Counted from the stretch's first letter, positions 7,377 to 16,150 are shown. The stretch is DNA of 64,000 nucleotides from Paractinoplanes polyasparticus (GCF_019710575.1 NZ_JAHWFK010000015.1:96227-160226); one strand, 5' to 3'. Translations and numbers: made by a program. Notes: generated by a model not told the origin, from the sequence alone.

Positions 7377-8096
7377 TCAGTCCTGTTGCAGGGCGTTGGC
7401 GATGGCCTGGCGAGCTGCTTCTCGGAGCGACTCAATGTCGGGGAAGTCTGCGGGATCGAGGGGCGGCAGGACCTCGACGCGGGCGGACACGTGCTCGCGC
7501 AGGATGACGCCGTGGCGGGGGAGGGCTGCTCGCGTTCCGTGCACGGCTATGGGGTAGACGGGCACCTGGTGTCGTACGGAAAGGTCGAAAGCCCCGTTCT
7601 TGAACGTCTGCAACGAACCGTCGGGGGTGCGGCGGCCCTCGGGGAACAGCAGGACGGGGGAACCGGCGGCCAGCAGGCGGTCGCAGTGGTCCATCATCGT
7701 GCGCACCGAGGCGCTGCTGCCGCGGACCAGGGGGACGTAGTCGTTGAGGCGCATGTTCCAGCCGATCAGGGGGACCTTGAAGATCTCTTGCTTGGACACC
7801 CACTTGTACGGGCGGAACAGGGCGAACAACACCAGGATGTCGATGAGCGACGCGTGGTTGGCCACCAGCACCGCAGCGCCGTGCCAGGGCAGCCGGGTGC
7901 GGCCGGTGACTCGCAGGCGCCACAGCGGGTTGACGTAGACGTAGAACGACGCCCACGCCGATGAGTACAGGTGGAGCACCAGTCGCCGCCGGTCGAAGGG
8001 CAGCGTCACCAGCCAGACGACGACCGCACCGGCGAAGAACACCACGCAGGTGATCCCGATGAACGCCCAGTACGCCACCGAGAACACCCGCAGCAT
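7377..8096 (-). CDS. Lysophospholipid acyltransferase (PlsC family)
   Basis: 239 residues with an N-terminal hydrophobic region (residues about 8-32). The HX4D catalytic motif is NHASLID (His81, Asp86) and the phosphate-binding motif is FPEGRRTPDG (about 151-160). The family acylates the sn-2 position of lysophosphatidic acid or related lipids at the cytoplasmic membrane. The substrate may differ, since actinobacteria hold many PlsC paralogues, some of which act on glycolipids such as phosphatidylinositol mannosides. It is the downstream member of a minus-strand run, 9 bp after the phosphotransferase gene. Confidence 0.9.
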   Translation of the reverse strand: MLRVFSVAYWAFIGITCVVFFAGAVVVWLVTLPFDRRRLVLHLYSSAWASFYVYVNPLWRLRVTGRTRLPWHGAAVLVANHASLIDILVLFALFRPYKWVSKQEIFKVPLIGWNMRLNDYVPLVRGSSASVRTMMDHCDRLLAAGSPVLLFPEGRRTPDGSLQTFKNGAFDLSVRHQVPVYPIAVHGTRAALPRHGVILREHVSARVEVLPPLDPADFPDIESLREAARQAIANALQQD

Positions 8097-8105
8097 GCGG
8101 TCATC

Positions 8106-9014
8106 CTAGTCAGCCAGCATCACCCGGATGCGGTCGACGGCCTTGGCGAAGTAGCGGTGCTCGACCGGGCGGGTGAGGAAGTCGGCCAGCGCGAACAGGT
8201 CGAGCGCCTGGCTGAGGCGCCGCCAGTTGGGCGGCAGGGCGCCGCCGCCGTCTCGGAAGCCGGCCAGGAACCCGGCGGTGAAGGCCTCGGAACGGGGGAA
8301 GCGCAGCATGTTCCCGATGTCGACGAGCGGACTGCTGCTGAACGCGAACTCCCAGTCCAGAACGGCGGCCACCCGCCAGCGGCCGTCGTCCGTGCGGGTG
8401 GCGAGCAGGTTCTTGGGGTTGTAGTCGGAGTGGACCAGCCGGCGGGAGCCCTTGAGCTCGGCCAGCTGCGGAGCCGCCTCGCGGGCCCATCGGCGCAGCG
8501 CGTCCTGCTCCGCGGTGGTCAGATGGCCGGCGGCGTTGCCCTCGGTCAGGCAGCGGTCGACCCACTGGTCGAGGCCCTCGGCGGGCTCGGCGCCGTCGGG
8601 CTCGAGGCGGCCCCCGCTGAAAAAGCCGGGGGCCGCGAATTCGACGGCGCCGATGCGGGCCAGCGTGCCGCCCACGTCGTGAGCGACGGCGACGAACGCG
8701 TCCTCGTCCAGCTCGTTGACGGGGGTGCCGGGCACGAAGGCGGACAGCAGGACGGGCTCGCCCGCGGCGTCACCGGCCGGGTCGGCCGCGACCACCTCGG
8801 CGACCGGCACGACCCCGGTCAGTCGGTGTGCCAGCGCCGCCTCCAGGGCGCACTTGTTGCCCCGGAGGTAGCGCCGCAGCACGTACTGACCGCCGCCGGT
8901 CATGGTGAGGACGGTGTTGTCGTTGCTGTATCCGCCGGTCAGCTGCCGGGTTTCGGCGATTCGCTGACCGGGCAGCGCGGTTTCTTCGACCCAGGCCGTG
9001 ATTGCTGGCTTCAC
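8106..9014 (-). CDS. APH-like phosphotransferase family protein
   Basis: Starting at GTG 9014, 11 bp after the upstream stop, it has 302 residues. The frame remains open further upstream, but that part is Arg-rich and lies antisense-like within the GNAT gene, so I excluded it. The ATP-anchoring GGYSNDNTVLTMTGGGQYVLR region, the catalytic loop LVHSDYNPKNLLA and AVLDWEFAFSSSPLVDIGNM are the aminoglycoside-phosphotransferase/choline-kinase signatures, with Asp and Asn of H-x-D-x5-N present. It phosphorylates a small hydroxylated substrate. Resistance activity cannot be claimed; most such chromosomal proteins have unknown substrates. Confidence 0.88.
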   Translation of the reverse strand: MKPAITAWVEETALPGQRIAETRQLTGGYSNDNTVLTMTGGGQYVLRRYLRGNKCALEAALAHRLTGVVPVAEVVAADPAGDAAGEPVLLSAFVPGTPVNELDEDAFVAVAHDVGGTLARIGAVEFAAPGFFSGGRLEPDGAEPAEGLDQWVDRCLTEGNAAGHLTTAEQDALRRWAREAAPQLAELKGSRRLVHSDYNPKNLLATRTDDGRWRVAAVLDWEFAFSSSPLVDIGNMLRFPRSEAFTAGFLAGFRDGGGALPPNWRRLSQALDLFALADFLTRPVEHRYFAKAVDRIRVMLAD

Positions 9015-9025
9015 GAGGCGCGACC

Positions 9026-9928
9026 CTACGCTCCCGCGGGCTCGAAGGTCAGCCGGGCCCGGACCGGCCGGAAACCGGCCCGTTTCAGGTCGGCCAGCAC
9101 GTCCGACCGGTCGGCGTCGGCGTCGGCCACCACCTCCTCGGCGCCGGCGGCCACGAGCACCGTCAGCGCGGCGCCGATCAGCGCCGCCCGGGCCGTCGTC
9201 GACCGCGGGCCGGGAAGGACACCCAGATAGCCGAGCATGGGCCAGCACGCCTGCCCGGCCGTGCCCAGCAGCCCGAGGAGCTCGTCACCGTCGTGGGCGA
9301 CATGCCAGGCGGTGGCTTCCCCGGTGAGCCAGGGGCGGGGCTGCCGGGCGAGGTCGAGGGCCGCCACGGCGCGGGCCGTCTCGCTCCCGGTCAGCACGTC
9401 GGGGACGACGATCCGGTCCACCAGCTCGTCGATCTCGGCCGGACCCGAAGCCGGCCGTACGGACGGATCAGCCGCCGACCGGTCGTCCGCAGCGCCGGGG
9501 GTCCAGCGCAGACGGAGCCGTTCGCCGTGGGGAACGAGGCCGGCTGACTCGGCCGCCACGAGAGCCGGGGCGATCGCCGAGACGACCGACGGCGACGTGT
9601 GCCACCCGGCCGGCAACGCCGGGTAGTAGGGACGCGGGCCGCCGAGGGCCTCATGGGCTGCCGACAGCAGCGAGGCGCCCACCCGCGGCGTGTCGATCAG
9701 GTCGAACCGCTCGAGCCAGGGCCCACCCACGGCGCCGGGCGGCAGCACCCAGGCGGCCCGGCCCACGACCCGGCCGTCGCGCACGGCGACCCACGTTCGA
9801 GACGGGTGGAAGCCTCCGCCGGCCAGACCCTCGGCGTACGAGATCTGGCGCAGCGGCAGAGGATCGGGCAGGGAATCGAAGAGCTGCTCTTCGCCGTCGA
9901 CGAGCGGACGGAAGATGACGGAACTCAT
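9026..9928 (-). CDS. GNAT-fold N-acetyltransferase
   Basis: 300 residues. Two acetyltransferase-like halves are visible: the first with SRTWVAVRDGRVVGRAAW, the second with GYLGVLPGPRSTTARAALIGAALTVL (acetyl-CoA pyrophosphate loop and helix) and a closing DLKRAGFRPVRARLTFEP. This two-module layout is shared by several actinobacterial GNAT proteins of unknown substrate. The ATG is preceded by GGAGG at a seven-base spacing. Upstream lie a 16-codon leader ORF and a GC-rich hairpin, suggesting post-initiation control. It heads a run with the APH-like and probably the PlsC genes. Confidence 0.8.
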   Translation of the reverse strand: MSSVIFRPLVDGEEQLFDSLPDPLPLRQISYAEGLAGGGFHPSRTWVAVRDGRVVGRAAWVLPPGAVGGPWLERFDLIDTPRVGASLLSAAHEALGGPRPYYPALPAGWHTSPSVVSAIAPALVAAESAGLVPHGERLRLRWTPGAADDRSAADPSVRPASGPAEIDELVDRIVVPDVLTGSETARAVAALDLARQPRPWLTGEATAWHVAHDGDELLGLLGTAGQACWPMLGYLGVLPGPRSTTARAALIGAALTVLVAAGAEEVVADADADRSDVLADLKRAGFRPVRARLTFEPAGA

Positions 9929-9939
9929 GGGAACCTCCA

Positions 9940-9960
9940 GGGCGCGTGACGCGTGCGCCC
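9940..9960 (-). promoter_or_regulatory. Hairpin between leader ORF and GNAT gene
   Basis: GGGCGC (9940-9945) and GCGCCC (9955-9960) pair across a 9-nt loop. On the transcript the hairpin ends 2-3 nt before the GGAGG ribosome site of the GNAT gene and begins about 5 nt after the stop of the leader ORF. A ribosome at the leader stop would melt it. It could modulate translation of the GNAT gene; it has no U-tract and so is not a classical terminator. Confidence 0.45.
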
Positions 9961-9964
9961 CGGA

Positions 9965-10015
9965 TCAGAACCGCGGGGACGCCGGGCCGCGGAAGGGGCG
10001 CGATACGTGGGACAC
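9965..10015 (-). CDS. Putative 16-residue leader peptide
   Basis: A GTG start at 10013-10015 is preceded by GGAAGGAGG (complement of 10023-10031) at a seven-base spacing, the strongest ribosome site I saw in the window. It encodes MSHVSRPFRGPASPRF and stops 36 bp before the GNAT ATG. Position, size and the hairpin that follows fit a cis-acting leader. It has three Pro, three Arg and three Ser residues but no run of one amino acid, so what it would sense is unclear. It could also be a small protein in its own right. Confidence 0.5.
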   Translation of the reverse strand: MSHVSRPFRGPASPRF

Positions 10016-10104
10016 GATGCGACCTCCTTCCGGGCTCGTAGGCGTACCGAGAACCTATCACCCGCGGTCCATGGCGGCGGCGGCGAGCGTTCCTTGCGGC
10101 CGGC

Positions 10105-12423
10105 TCAATCCAGCAGGCCGGCCTTGCGGCCCTGCTGCACCGCCTCGGCTCGCCCGGACGCGCTCAGCTTCCGGTACACCGCCGCGACCTGCGTCTTCAC
10201 CGTGTTGCGGGACACGCGCATCTCGCCGGCGATCTGGCTGAGCGTGAGGTGGGTGGGCAGAAGTTGCAACACCCGCAGTTCGGCCGCGGTCAGGCCGAAG
10301 GCGTCCCCGGCCTCCGTCCCCTGGCCGTGGGCATCCAGGTCGCCCAGGACGGCCCGGAACCGCTCGCCGAGCACGCCGGCCGTGGTGAGCTCGGTCAGCG
10401 CGAGCCGGGCGCCGGCGGCGGCCTCCCGGGCCTCGTCCGTCTCATCGGCGTCCAGCAGCAGCCGGGCCAGCCGGATCGAGGCCGCGGCGACCAGCCACGG
10501 GAACGCCCGGGCGCCCTCGATCGCGCGGCGGGCCTGGCTGGTCGTGCTCTCCCAGGCCGGACCGTCGGCGGACAGCAGCGCGACCCGGGCACAGATCACG
10601 TGGGTGAGGGCCGACCAGCCGCCGGGGTGTCGTTCCGCGGCGAGCAGGGCGGCGGATTCCTTCGCGTACGCGGCGGCGGTCGCGTCGTCGCCGGCGTCGG
10701 CGGCCTGCCAGGCCAGGCCGGCCAGCGCAAGGGCCGCCGCCGTGCGGTTCTCGCCACCGGCGCGTGCTACCCGTGCGTAGCGGGTCATCGCCATCACCGT
10801 GTTGCCGGTCAGCTCCTCGGCCACGCCCAGCAGAACGGTCGTGACCGGGTACCAGTCGGAGCCGGGCCGCTCGGGCCGCGCGGCCCGCCGGGCGTATCCG
10901 AGCATGTTGTCCACCCCGCCCGGCGCGAGTGCGGCTCGCAGCCGGTCGACGGCGGCCATCGTCCGCGCCGTTGCCGGACTACCGCCCGCAACAGCAGCCG
11001 CGAGGCAGGCGGCCGGCTGGGTACGCCGTCCGGCGAAGGCGTAGACCCATCCGGCCTGGGCCGACAGGTGCGGGACACTCTTGATCACGTCGCGGCCGAG
11101 CGTGTCCAGATCGGCGGCGACCGACTCGGCCCGGCCGTCGTCGATCAATTGCCGGCTGTGCCGGCCGAGGAGACGTTCGACCATTCCGGCGTCGCCCGCC
11201 GCCACGGCGTGCCGTATCGCGGACTCGGGCTGTCGTCGCCTCTCGTACCACGCAGCGGCTCGCCGGTGGATGGCCTGCTCGACGGCCGGTTCCCGGCGGC
11301 GCAACTCGGCCAGCAGCATCTCCCGGAAAACTGGATGACAGCGGTACGAACGGACGGCCGGGCTGACGGGAGCGATGAACACATTGCGGGCGGCCAGTCC
11401 GGCGAGGGTCTGGCCCGACCCGTGCCGGCGCAGGGCCGCGTCGCACAGGCCGGCCGACATGGGGTCGAGCAGTGCGGTGCGCATCAGGAACCGCACCGTG
11501 TCGGCCGACTCGCCGGCCAGCACCACGTCCCAGAAGTACTCCGACAGGTACGGGTCGGCGCCGGAGAGGTGGTCGGCGACGCATGTCACGGCGGTCCGGC
11601 TCCGCAGGGTCAGTGCGGAGAGATAGACCCCGGCCGGCCAGCCGTCGAGACGCCGGGCCAGCGCCCGCGCCTGATCGGTGGTGACCTGTGCGCCGCTGTT
11701 GTGGATGACCTCGACCGATTCGGTTGCGGACAGTCGCAGCTCGTCGGGGCCGAACTCGGCGCAGCGGCCCTCGGCCCGCAGGCCGCCGATGTGCAGGCCG
11801 ATCCGGGTGCGGGCGGCGACCACGAGGTGGCACCCGGGCGGCAGCCGCTGGGCGAGGGCGAGAACCGCCTGCTGCCCCGGGCTGTTGCGGATCACGTGGA
11901 GGTTGTCGATGACCAGCAGCCACGGCCGCCTGTGCGGGCCGGTGGCGAGCCGGCGCACGGCGTCGGCCACAACGTCGTCGGCGGCCTGCGACTGCGTCGG
12001 CCGGGGGGCGTCGCCGACCGGCAGGACGGGATGCAGGGCGTCGGCGATCCGGCGCACCATCCGGGCCGGGTCGGCGTCGCCGGGCTCGGCATCGAGCCAG
12101 GCGAAGGGGCGCGGGTCGACGGCCGCCCACTGCCGCAGAGTGATCGTCTTCCCGTATCCCGGCGCGGCGATCAGCAGGATCAAGGGCACGTTGTCACGCA
12201 CCGCGGCCAGATCCTTGATCAGCCTGCGGCGTGGCACGTGTTCGTCGCGCAACATCCGGCCGAATGCCCCGTTTCGCGGTCGCGCCCGTCGATTTTCGAC
12301 AGGTCGGCGGCCGATCGAGTAATTACTCAATCGCACTCTGTGCAGCCGATGCAATGCCGGGTCGGACATCTTTCGCCCGTCAGGACCCTCCATGACCTGC
12401 TCATAGCCGTCCTGAGTGTCCAC
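10105..12423 (-). CDS. LAL-type LuxR family regulator (MalT-like ATPase)
   Basis: Up to 772 residues. The N-terminal STAND/AAA domain has a Walker A (LIAAPGYGKTITL, about residue 85-97) and a Walker B (WLLVIDNLHVI). A long helical TPR-like middle follows. The C-terminus is a LuxR helix-turn-helix (LTAAELRVLQLLPTHLTLSQ, then SRNTVKTQVAAVYRKL). Such regulators activate target promoters on binding ATP and an inducer. Starts at GTG 12423, ATG 12393 or ATG 12369 are all possible. It is divergent from a second LAL regulator across about 150 bp containing a palindrome. The target is unknown. Confidence 0.9.
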   Translation of the reverse strand: MDTQDGYEQVMEGPDGRKMSDPALHRLHRVRLSNYSIGRRPVENRRARPRNGAFGRMLRDEHVPRRRLIKDLAAVRDNVPLILLIAAPGYGKTITLRQWAAVDPRPFAWLDAEPGDADPARMVRRIADALHPVLPVGDAPRPTQSQAADDVVADAVRRLATGPHRRPWLLVIDNLHVIRNSPGQQAVLALAQRLPPGCHLVVAARTRIGLHIGGLRAEGRCAEFGPDELRLSATESVEVIHNSGAQVTTDQARALARRLDGWPAGVYLSALTLRSRTAVTCVADHLSGADPYLSEYFWDVVLAGESADTVRFLMRTALLDPMSAGLCDAALRRHGSGQTLAGLAARNVFIAPVSPAVRSYRCHPVFREMLLAELRRREPAVEQAIHRRAAAWYERRRQPESAIRHAVAAGDAGMVERLLGRHSRQLIDDGRAESVAADLDTLGRDVIKSVPHLSAQAGWVYAFAGRRTQPAACLAAAVAGGSPATARTMAAVDRLRAALAPGGVDNMLGYARRAARPERPGSDWYPVTTVLLGVAEELTGNTVMAMTRYARVARAGGENRTAAALALAGLAWQAADAGDDATAAAYAKESAALLAAERHPGGWSALTHVICARVALLSADGPAWESTTSQARRAIEGARAFPWLVAAASIRLARLLLDADETDEAREAAAGARLALTELTTAGVLGERFRAVLGDLDAHGQGTEAGDAFGLTAAELRVLQLLPTHLTLSQIAGEMRVSRNTVKTQVAAVYRKLSASGRAEAVQQGRKAGLLD

Positions 12424-12431
12424 ATTCGGAT

Positions 12432-12450
12432 ATCACCCAGCATGGGTGAT
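12432..12450. promoter_or_regulatory. Palindrome between the two LAL regulators
   Basis: Perfect inverted repeat ATCACCC-AGCAT-GGGTGAT, 9 bp upstream of the earliest start of the minus-strand regulator and about 125 bp upstream of the plus-strand one. It is a candidate operator for one or both LuxR proteins, or for a third regulator. Confidence 0.55.
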
Positions 12451-12575
12451 GAGACATTCGAAGATCGGTAGAAAACTCTGCGTTGATACTGAAGCCTCGT
12501 TGAGTGACGAGACGCGGGTCGCGGGTGGGCGATCGCGCCGCCGGCGAGGCGGGCGGTGTGGGGGTAGGAATCTTG

Positions 12576-15146
12576 ATGACCGAGGAGACCGCTACCGATT
12601 CGACAACGACACCCGACGGCGATCCGATCATGACCGTCAAGCTCGTGCCACCGGGGCTTCCACCCTGGTGGGTGGTTCGCGAACGCCTTCGTGACCGGCT
12701 CGATGCGGGGCCGGCCCGGCGCCTCACCATGGTGATCGGGCCGGCCGGATCGGGCAAGACCACGCTGGTCGCGGACTGGGTGGCCACCGGAGGCGGGGGC
12801 GCCCGGACGGCCTGGCTCAGCCTGGAGCCGGCCGACGACCATCCCGGCGTCTTCTGGTCGTACGTGGTGGCTGCCCTCGACCGGGCCGGGGCCAAGGTGC
12901 CGCTGCACCGCACGCACGCCACGGCCGATGCCGTCGACCGTTCGTTCCTGGTTCGGCTGGCTGTCGGTCTCGCCGCCCGGCCCGAACCCGTGGTGCTGGT
13001 CCTCGACAACGTCCACGTGCTGGCCCGCGAGTCCGTGGTCGACGGGCTGCAGTTCCTCATCGAGCACGCCGGTCCGCAGCTGCGTGTCGTTCTCGTCGGG
13101 CGCACCGACCCGCCGCTGCCGCTGAACCGTCACCGGCTCGCCGGCTCGGTCGCCGAGATCCGGCACGGGGAACTCGCCTTCAGCCCCGCCGAGGCGGAGG
13201 CGCTGCTCGCTGCGCACGGCACCCGGCTGGAGGCGGGGGCGGTGGCGGAGCTCACCGAACGGACCAACGGCTGGGCGGCCGCGCTCCGGCTCGAGGCGCG
13301 GGCCTGGTCCGACCGGGACGGCGACGGGGCGCCGGCCGAGCTGGCCGAGTACATCCGGACCGAACTGCTCGCCGAGCAGACTGCCGCGACTCGTGAGCTG
13401 CTGCTGCGGACGTGCGTCGCCGAGCAGCTGCCGGCCGGCCTGGCGGTCGAACTGACCGGCCGGCGCGACGCCGCGCAGGTGCTCGACGGGCTGGCCCGGG
13501 AAGGGATCTTCGTGACCGCGGCGGCGGGCGACGAACGGTCCTACGTGCATCACCCGCGGGTGCGCCGCGTTCTGCTGGATGTTCTCGCCGCCGGCCCGGC
13601 ACACCAGATCACCGATCTGCACCGCCGCGCCGCCCGCTGGTACGCCGGGTCCCGCCGGTGGTTGGAGGCGCTGCCGCACGCCGTCCGGGCGGGGGAGTGG
13701 GAACTCGCGGCGACGTCGGTCGTGCGCAGCATGGTCATCGCCTGCTTCCTCGACGGGCCGGATGCCGCCAAGTGCGCCCGAGCCTTCGCTGCGCTACCGC
13801 TCGACCTCGACCTCGCCGAAGCCGCCGTCGTGCACGCCGCCGTCGCGTACCACCTCGGCGACGCCGAGGCCTACGACAAGCACCTGTTACGGGCGACCGA
13901 GATGTCCGGGACCACCCAGGACCCCGCGTTGCCGCTCTGCCTGGCCACTGTGGAGCTGGCCCGGGCAATGCCGGAGGAGCGGAACGTGGCCGCCGAGCGC
14001 GCCTGGCACCTCCTCGGCGTGGCGCTCGCCGACGGTCTCGCAGTGCCGGCGAAGTTGTCCGCGCGGATTCGTCTCGCCCGGGCCGAGAGCCTGTTGCACC
14101 AGCATGATCTGGCCGGCGCACGTCAGGTTTTGCGGGTTGTCGTGGACGACCCGGAGGCATTCCCGGCCGGTGCGGCTCGCGACCTGCTGGGTCGTCTCGC
14201 GCTGGCCGAGGCGCTGGCGGGCCGGCTGCGGCGGGCGGCCGAGCACGCACGCCGGGCGCTGAGCCTCCCCGACAGCCACGGCGAACCCCCGTCGGCCGCC
14301 CCCGAGGTCGCTCTGGCGTGGGTCTGCACCGACGAGTACGACCTGTCTGCCGCCGGCTCGCACGGCGAGCAAGCCGGAATGCGGCTGAGCGCGTGCCCGG
14401 ACGCGTTGCTGTCCGGTCTGCTGGCCCTCGTGCGTGCCCGGGTCCATCGCGCGCGGGGCGACGTCGCCCGCGCGGCCGGGATTCTGGAACAGCCGCACGA
14501 GGGGCTGCCGGCGTGGCTGGCCGAGGTCGTCGACCTGACCCGTACGGCACTGCTGGCGCCCGGCAGCCGGCCGGCGGGCGGCGGCACGACTGCTCACCAC
14601 TCGATCGCCGAGGCGGCGGCCGCGCTTGCGGACGGCGACACCGGCCGCGCCCGGTCGGCGGTGGCCGTCCTGGGCGACTGCCCGAGCCTCCCGATGGACG
14701 TCCGGGTCGACAGCTGGTTGATCCGGGCCGGCGCCGAGCTGGCCGACGGGCACCGCGACCGCGCCCGGCGGATGCTGACGAGGGCGCTGAATCTGGCCGA
14801 AAGGGAGCGTCTGCGGCGCCCGCTGCTCGAGGCCCCGATGCCGGTGCGGCGTTTCCTGCGCGAAGAACGGGACCTCAGCATCCGCCATGGCTGGCTCGGG
14901 GTGACGCTCCCGGCGGCTCCGGCCGCGCGTCCCCTCGCCGCGCCGATCGTCGTCGAGCCCCTCACCAAGAGGGAGAACGAGGTGCTCGCCTACCTGGCTC
15001 AACTGCTCTCCACCGAGGAGATCGCCCGCACGATGTACGTCTCGATCAACACCGTCAAGACGCACGTACGCGGAGTGTTGCGCAAGCTCGCCGCGACCCG
15101 CCGCAACGAGGCGGTGCGCCGGGCCCGGGAACTGGGTCTGCTCTGA
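12576..15146 (+). CDS. LAL-type LuxR family regulator (MalT-like ATPase)
   Basis: 856 residues from ATG 12576, chosen over an upstream start at 12504 because the extra residues are Arg/Gly-rich and TAGGAA precedes the ATG. Walker A is MVIGPAGSGKTTLVADW (about residues 52-68) and Walker B is PVVLVLDNVHVL. A long TPR-like helical region follows, then the C-terminal LuxR domain (LTKRENEVLAYLAQLLSTEE with SINTVKTHVRGVLRKL). It shares architecture with the divergent regulator at 10105 but the sequences differ, so this is not a recent duplication. ATP- and inducer-dependent activation is expected from the family. The target is not evident. Confidence 0.92.
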   Translation: MTEETATDSTTTPDGDPIMTVKLVPPGLPPWWVVRERLRDRLDAGPARRLTMVIGPAGSGKTTLVADWVATGGGGARTAWLSLEPADDHPGVFWSYVVAALDRAGAKVPLHRTHATADAVDRSFLVRLAVGLAARPEPVVLVLDNVHVLARESVVDGLQFLIEHAGPQLRVVLVGRTDPPLPLNRHRLAGSVAEIRHGELAFSPAEAEALLAAHGTRLEAGAVAELTERTNGWAAALRLEARAWSDRDGDGAPAELAEYIRTELLAEQTAATRELLLRTCVAEQLPAGLAVELTGRRDAAQVLDGLAREGIFVTAAAGDERSYVHHPRVRRVLLDVLAAGPAHQITDLHRRAARWYAGSRRWLEALPHAVRAGEWELAATSVVRSMVIACFLDGPDAAKCARAFAALPLDLDLAEAAVVHAAVAYHLGDAEAYDKHLLRATEMSGTTQDPALPLCLATVELARAMPEERNVAAERAWHLLGVALADGLAVPAKLSARIRLARAESLLHQHDLAGARQVLRVVVDDPEAFPAGAARDLLGRLALAEALAGRLRRAAEHARRALSLPDSHGEPPSAAPEVALAWVCTDEYDLSAAGSHGEQAGMRLSACPDALLSGLLALVRARVHRARGDVARAAGILEQPHEGLPAWLAEVVDLTRTALLAPGSRPAGGGTTAHHSIAEAAAALADGDTGRARSAVAVLGDCPSLPMDVRVDSWLIRAGAELADGHRDRARRMLTRALNLAERERLRRPLLEAPMPVRRFLREERDLSIRHGWLGVTLPAAPAARPLAAPIVVEPLTKRENEVLAYLAQLLSTEEIARTMYVSINTVKTHVRGVLRKLAATRRNEAVRRARELGLL

Positions 15147-15207
15147 CCGAGGAGTCATCCGATGCGGATGACGACCGGCGGACCGCATCGCGCCGATGCT
15201 CGATCCC

Positions 15208-15729
15208 ATGACCGAGATCATGAGCCCGCCGCTCACCGGCATGGTGTGGATCCCCGGTGGCCGCTTCGGATGGGCTCCGACGAGCACTATCCGGAAGAGG
15301 CGCCCGCCCATCCGGCGAGTGTCGACGGCTTCTGGATGGATCCGCACACGGTGACCAACGCCGAGTTCGCCGTGTTCGTCCGCCGGACCGGGCATGTCAC
15401 CGTCGCGGAACGGCCGGCCGATCCGGCGAGCTACCCGGGCCTGCACGACATGATCGGCAACGTCTGGGAGTGGACTGCCGACTGGTACGGCGAGCACCGC
15501 CCGGCCGAGCACGCCTGCTGCGCGGTGGCGAATCCCCGCGGCGGTGACCGCGACACCAGCCATGACCGTGCAGTCCGGGGGGCTGCGCATCCCGCGCAAG
15601 GTGACGAAGGGCGGCTCGCACCTCTGCTCACCGAACCACTGCCGTCGCTACCGGCCTGCGGCGCGGATGCCGCAGGCCGTCGACACGTCCACCTCCCACC
15701 TGGGTTTCCGCAGCATCGTCCGGCCCTGA
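15208..15729 (+). pseudogene. Decayed formylglycine-generating enzyme (SUMF1/FGE)
   Basis: FGE converts a sulfatase active-site Cys or Ser to formylglycine. Three blocks of an FGE are visible. TGMVWIPGGRF lies in the frame of ATG 15208. MGSDEHYPEEAPAHPASVDG up to MIGNVWEWTADWYGEH lies in another frame. GGSHLCSPNHCRRYRPAAR (with the paired active-site cysteines) to HLGFRSIVRP returns to the first frame. The first shift is near 15268 and the second near 15542. An internal deletion joins ASYPG directly to LHDMIGN, removing the middle third. About 520 bp remain of a usual 900. Active product is not expected. Confidence 0.85.
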
Positions 15730-15766
15730 AGCCGCACCGCCCGGCCCCGAATCGGAGGAGCACGGC

Positions 15767-15850
15767 ATGACCGCACAGCGCAACATCCTGGTGACCTGGG
15801 GCGACGACATCGGCATCACCGGTCTGAGCTGTTACAGCGACGCCCACCAA
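15767..15850 (+). pseudogene. Arylsulfatase N-terminal fragment
   Basis: ATG 15767 has an intact GGAGGAG ribosome site. The first residues, NILVTWGDDIGITGLSCYSD, match the N-terminus of actinobacterial arylsulfatases, including the metal-binding Asp-Asp. Homology stops after about 27 residues, and the Cys-x-Pro-x-Arg formylglycine motif is missing. The same frame then runs without a stop into residues that resemble a different protein, an HAD phosphatase. A large deletion has evidently removed most of the sulfatase and joined the leftovers. Confidence 0.75.
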
Positions 15851-15859
15851 ACCGGAAAG

Positions 15860-16134
15860 CCTCGCCGGGCCGGCAAGTGGCAGTCCCCCTACCGCCGGGT
15901 GATCGGCAACTCCGTGGCCCTCGAATACCGCGACGGCCGCCTCGTGCACACCGCGGAACGGGACATCTTCGACGACGGCCCGGCCGCCGCGACCCGCTCC
16001 GCCTGCTGATCGTGCACGACGACACCGACAGCGAGTTCGCCCACATCGACCGCGCCACCGACGCGATCGCGACCGCCGGCGAGGAGGACGGGACAACGGT
16101 CAGCATGGCTGCCGGCTGGGCGCACGTCTTCTGA
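15860..16134 (+). pseudogene. HAD-family phosphatase fragments fused to the sulfatase remnant
   Basis: Two blocks resemble the C-terminal part of the HAD (class IIIB-like) phosphatase often found beside arylsulfatase and FGE genes in actinobacteria. RRVIGNSVALEYRDGRLVHT...FDDGPA continues the sulfatase frame and ends at a stop at 16009. LLIVHDDTDSEFAHIDRATD to VSMAAGWAHVF lies in another frame and ends at 16134. The segment that normally carries the GNSxGD motif between them is deleted. The assignment rests on remembered family features and needs a profile search. Confidence 0.6.
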
Positions 16135-16150
16135 GCCAGGCCACACCGCT

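Noticed and set aside
12327..15599. Long minus-strand frames opposite the second LAL regulator
   Set aside because: Arg/Gly/Gln-rich composition, no domain match, and full overlap with a clear gene; shadow frames of GC-rich coding DNA.
15860..16134. Treating the 80-residue frame at 15767-16009 as an intact small protein
   Set aside because: Its two halves match parts of two different large protein families, so it is better explained as a deletion fusion of remnants.
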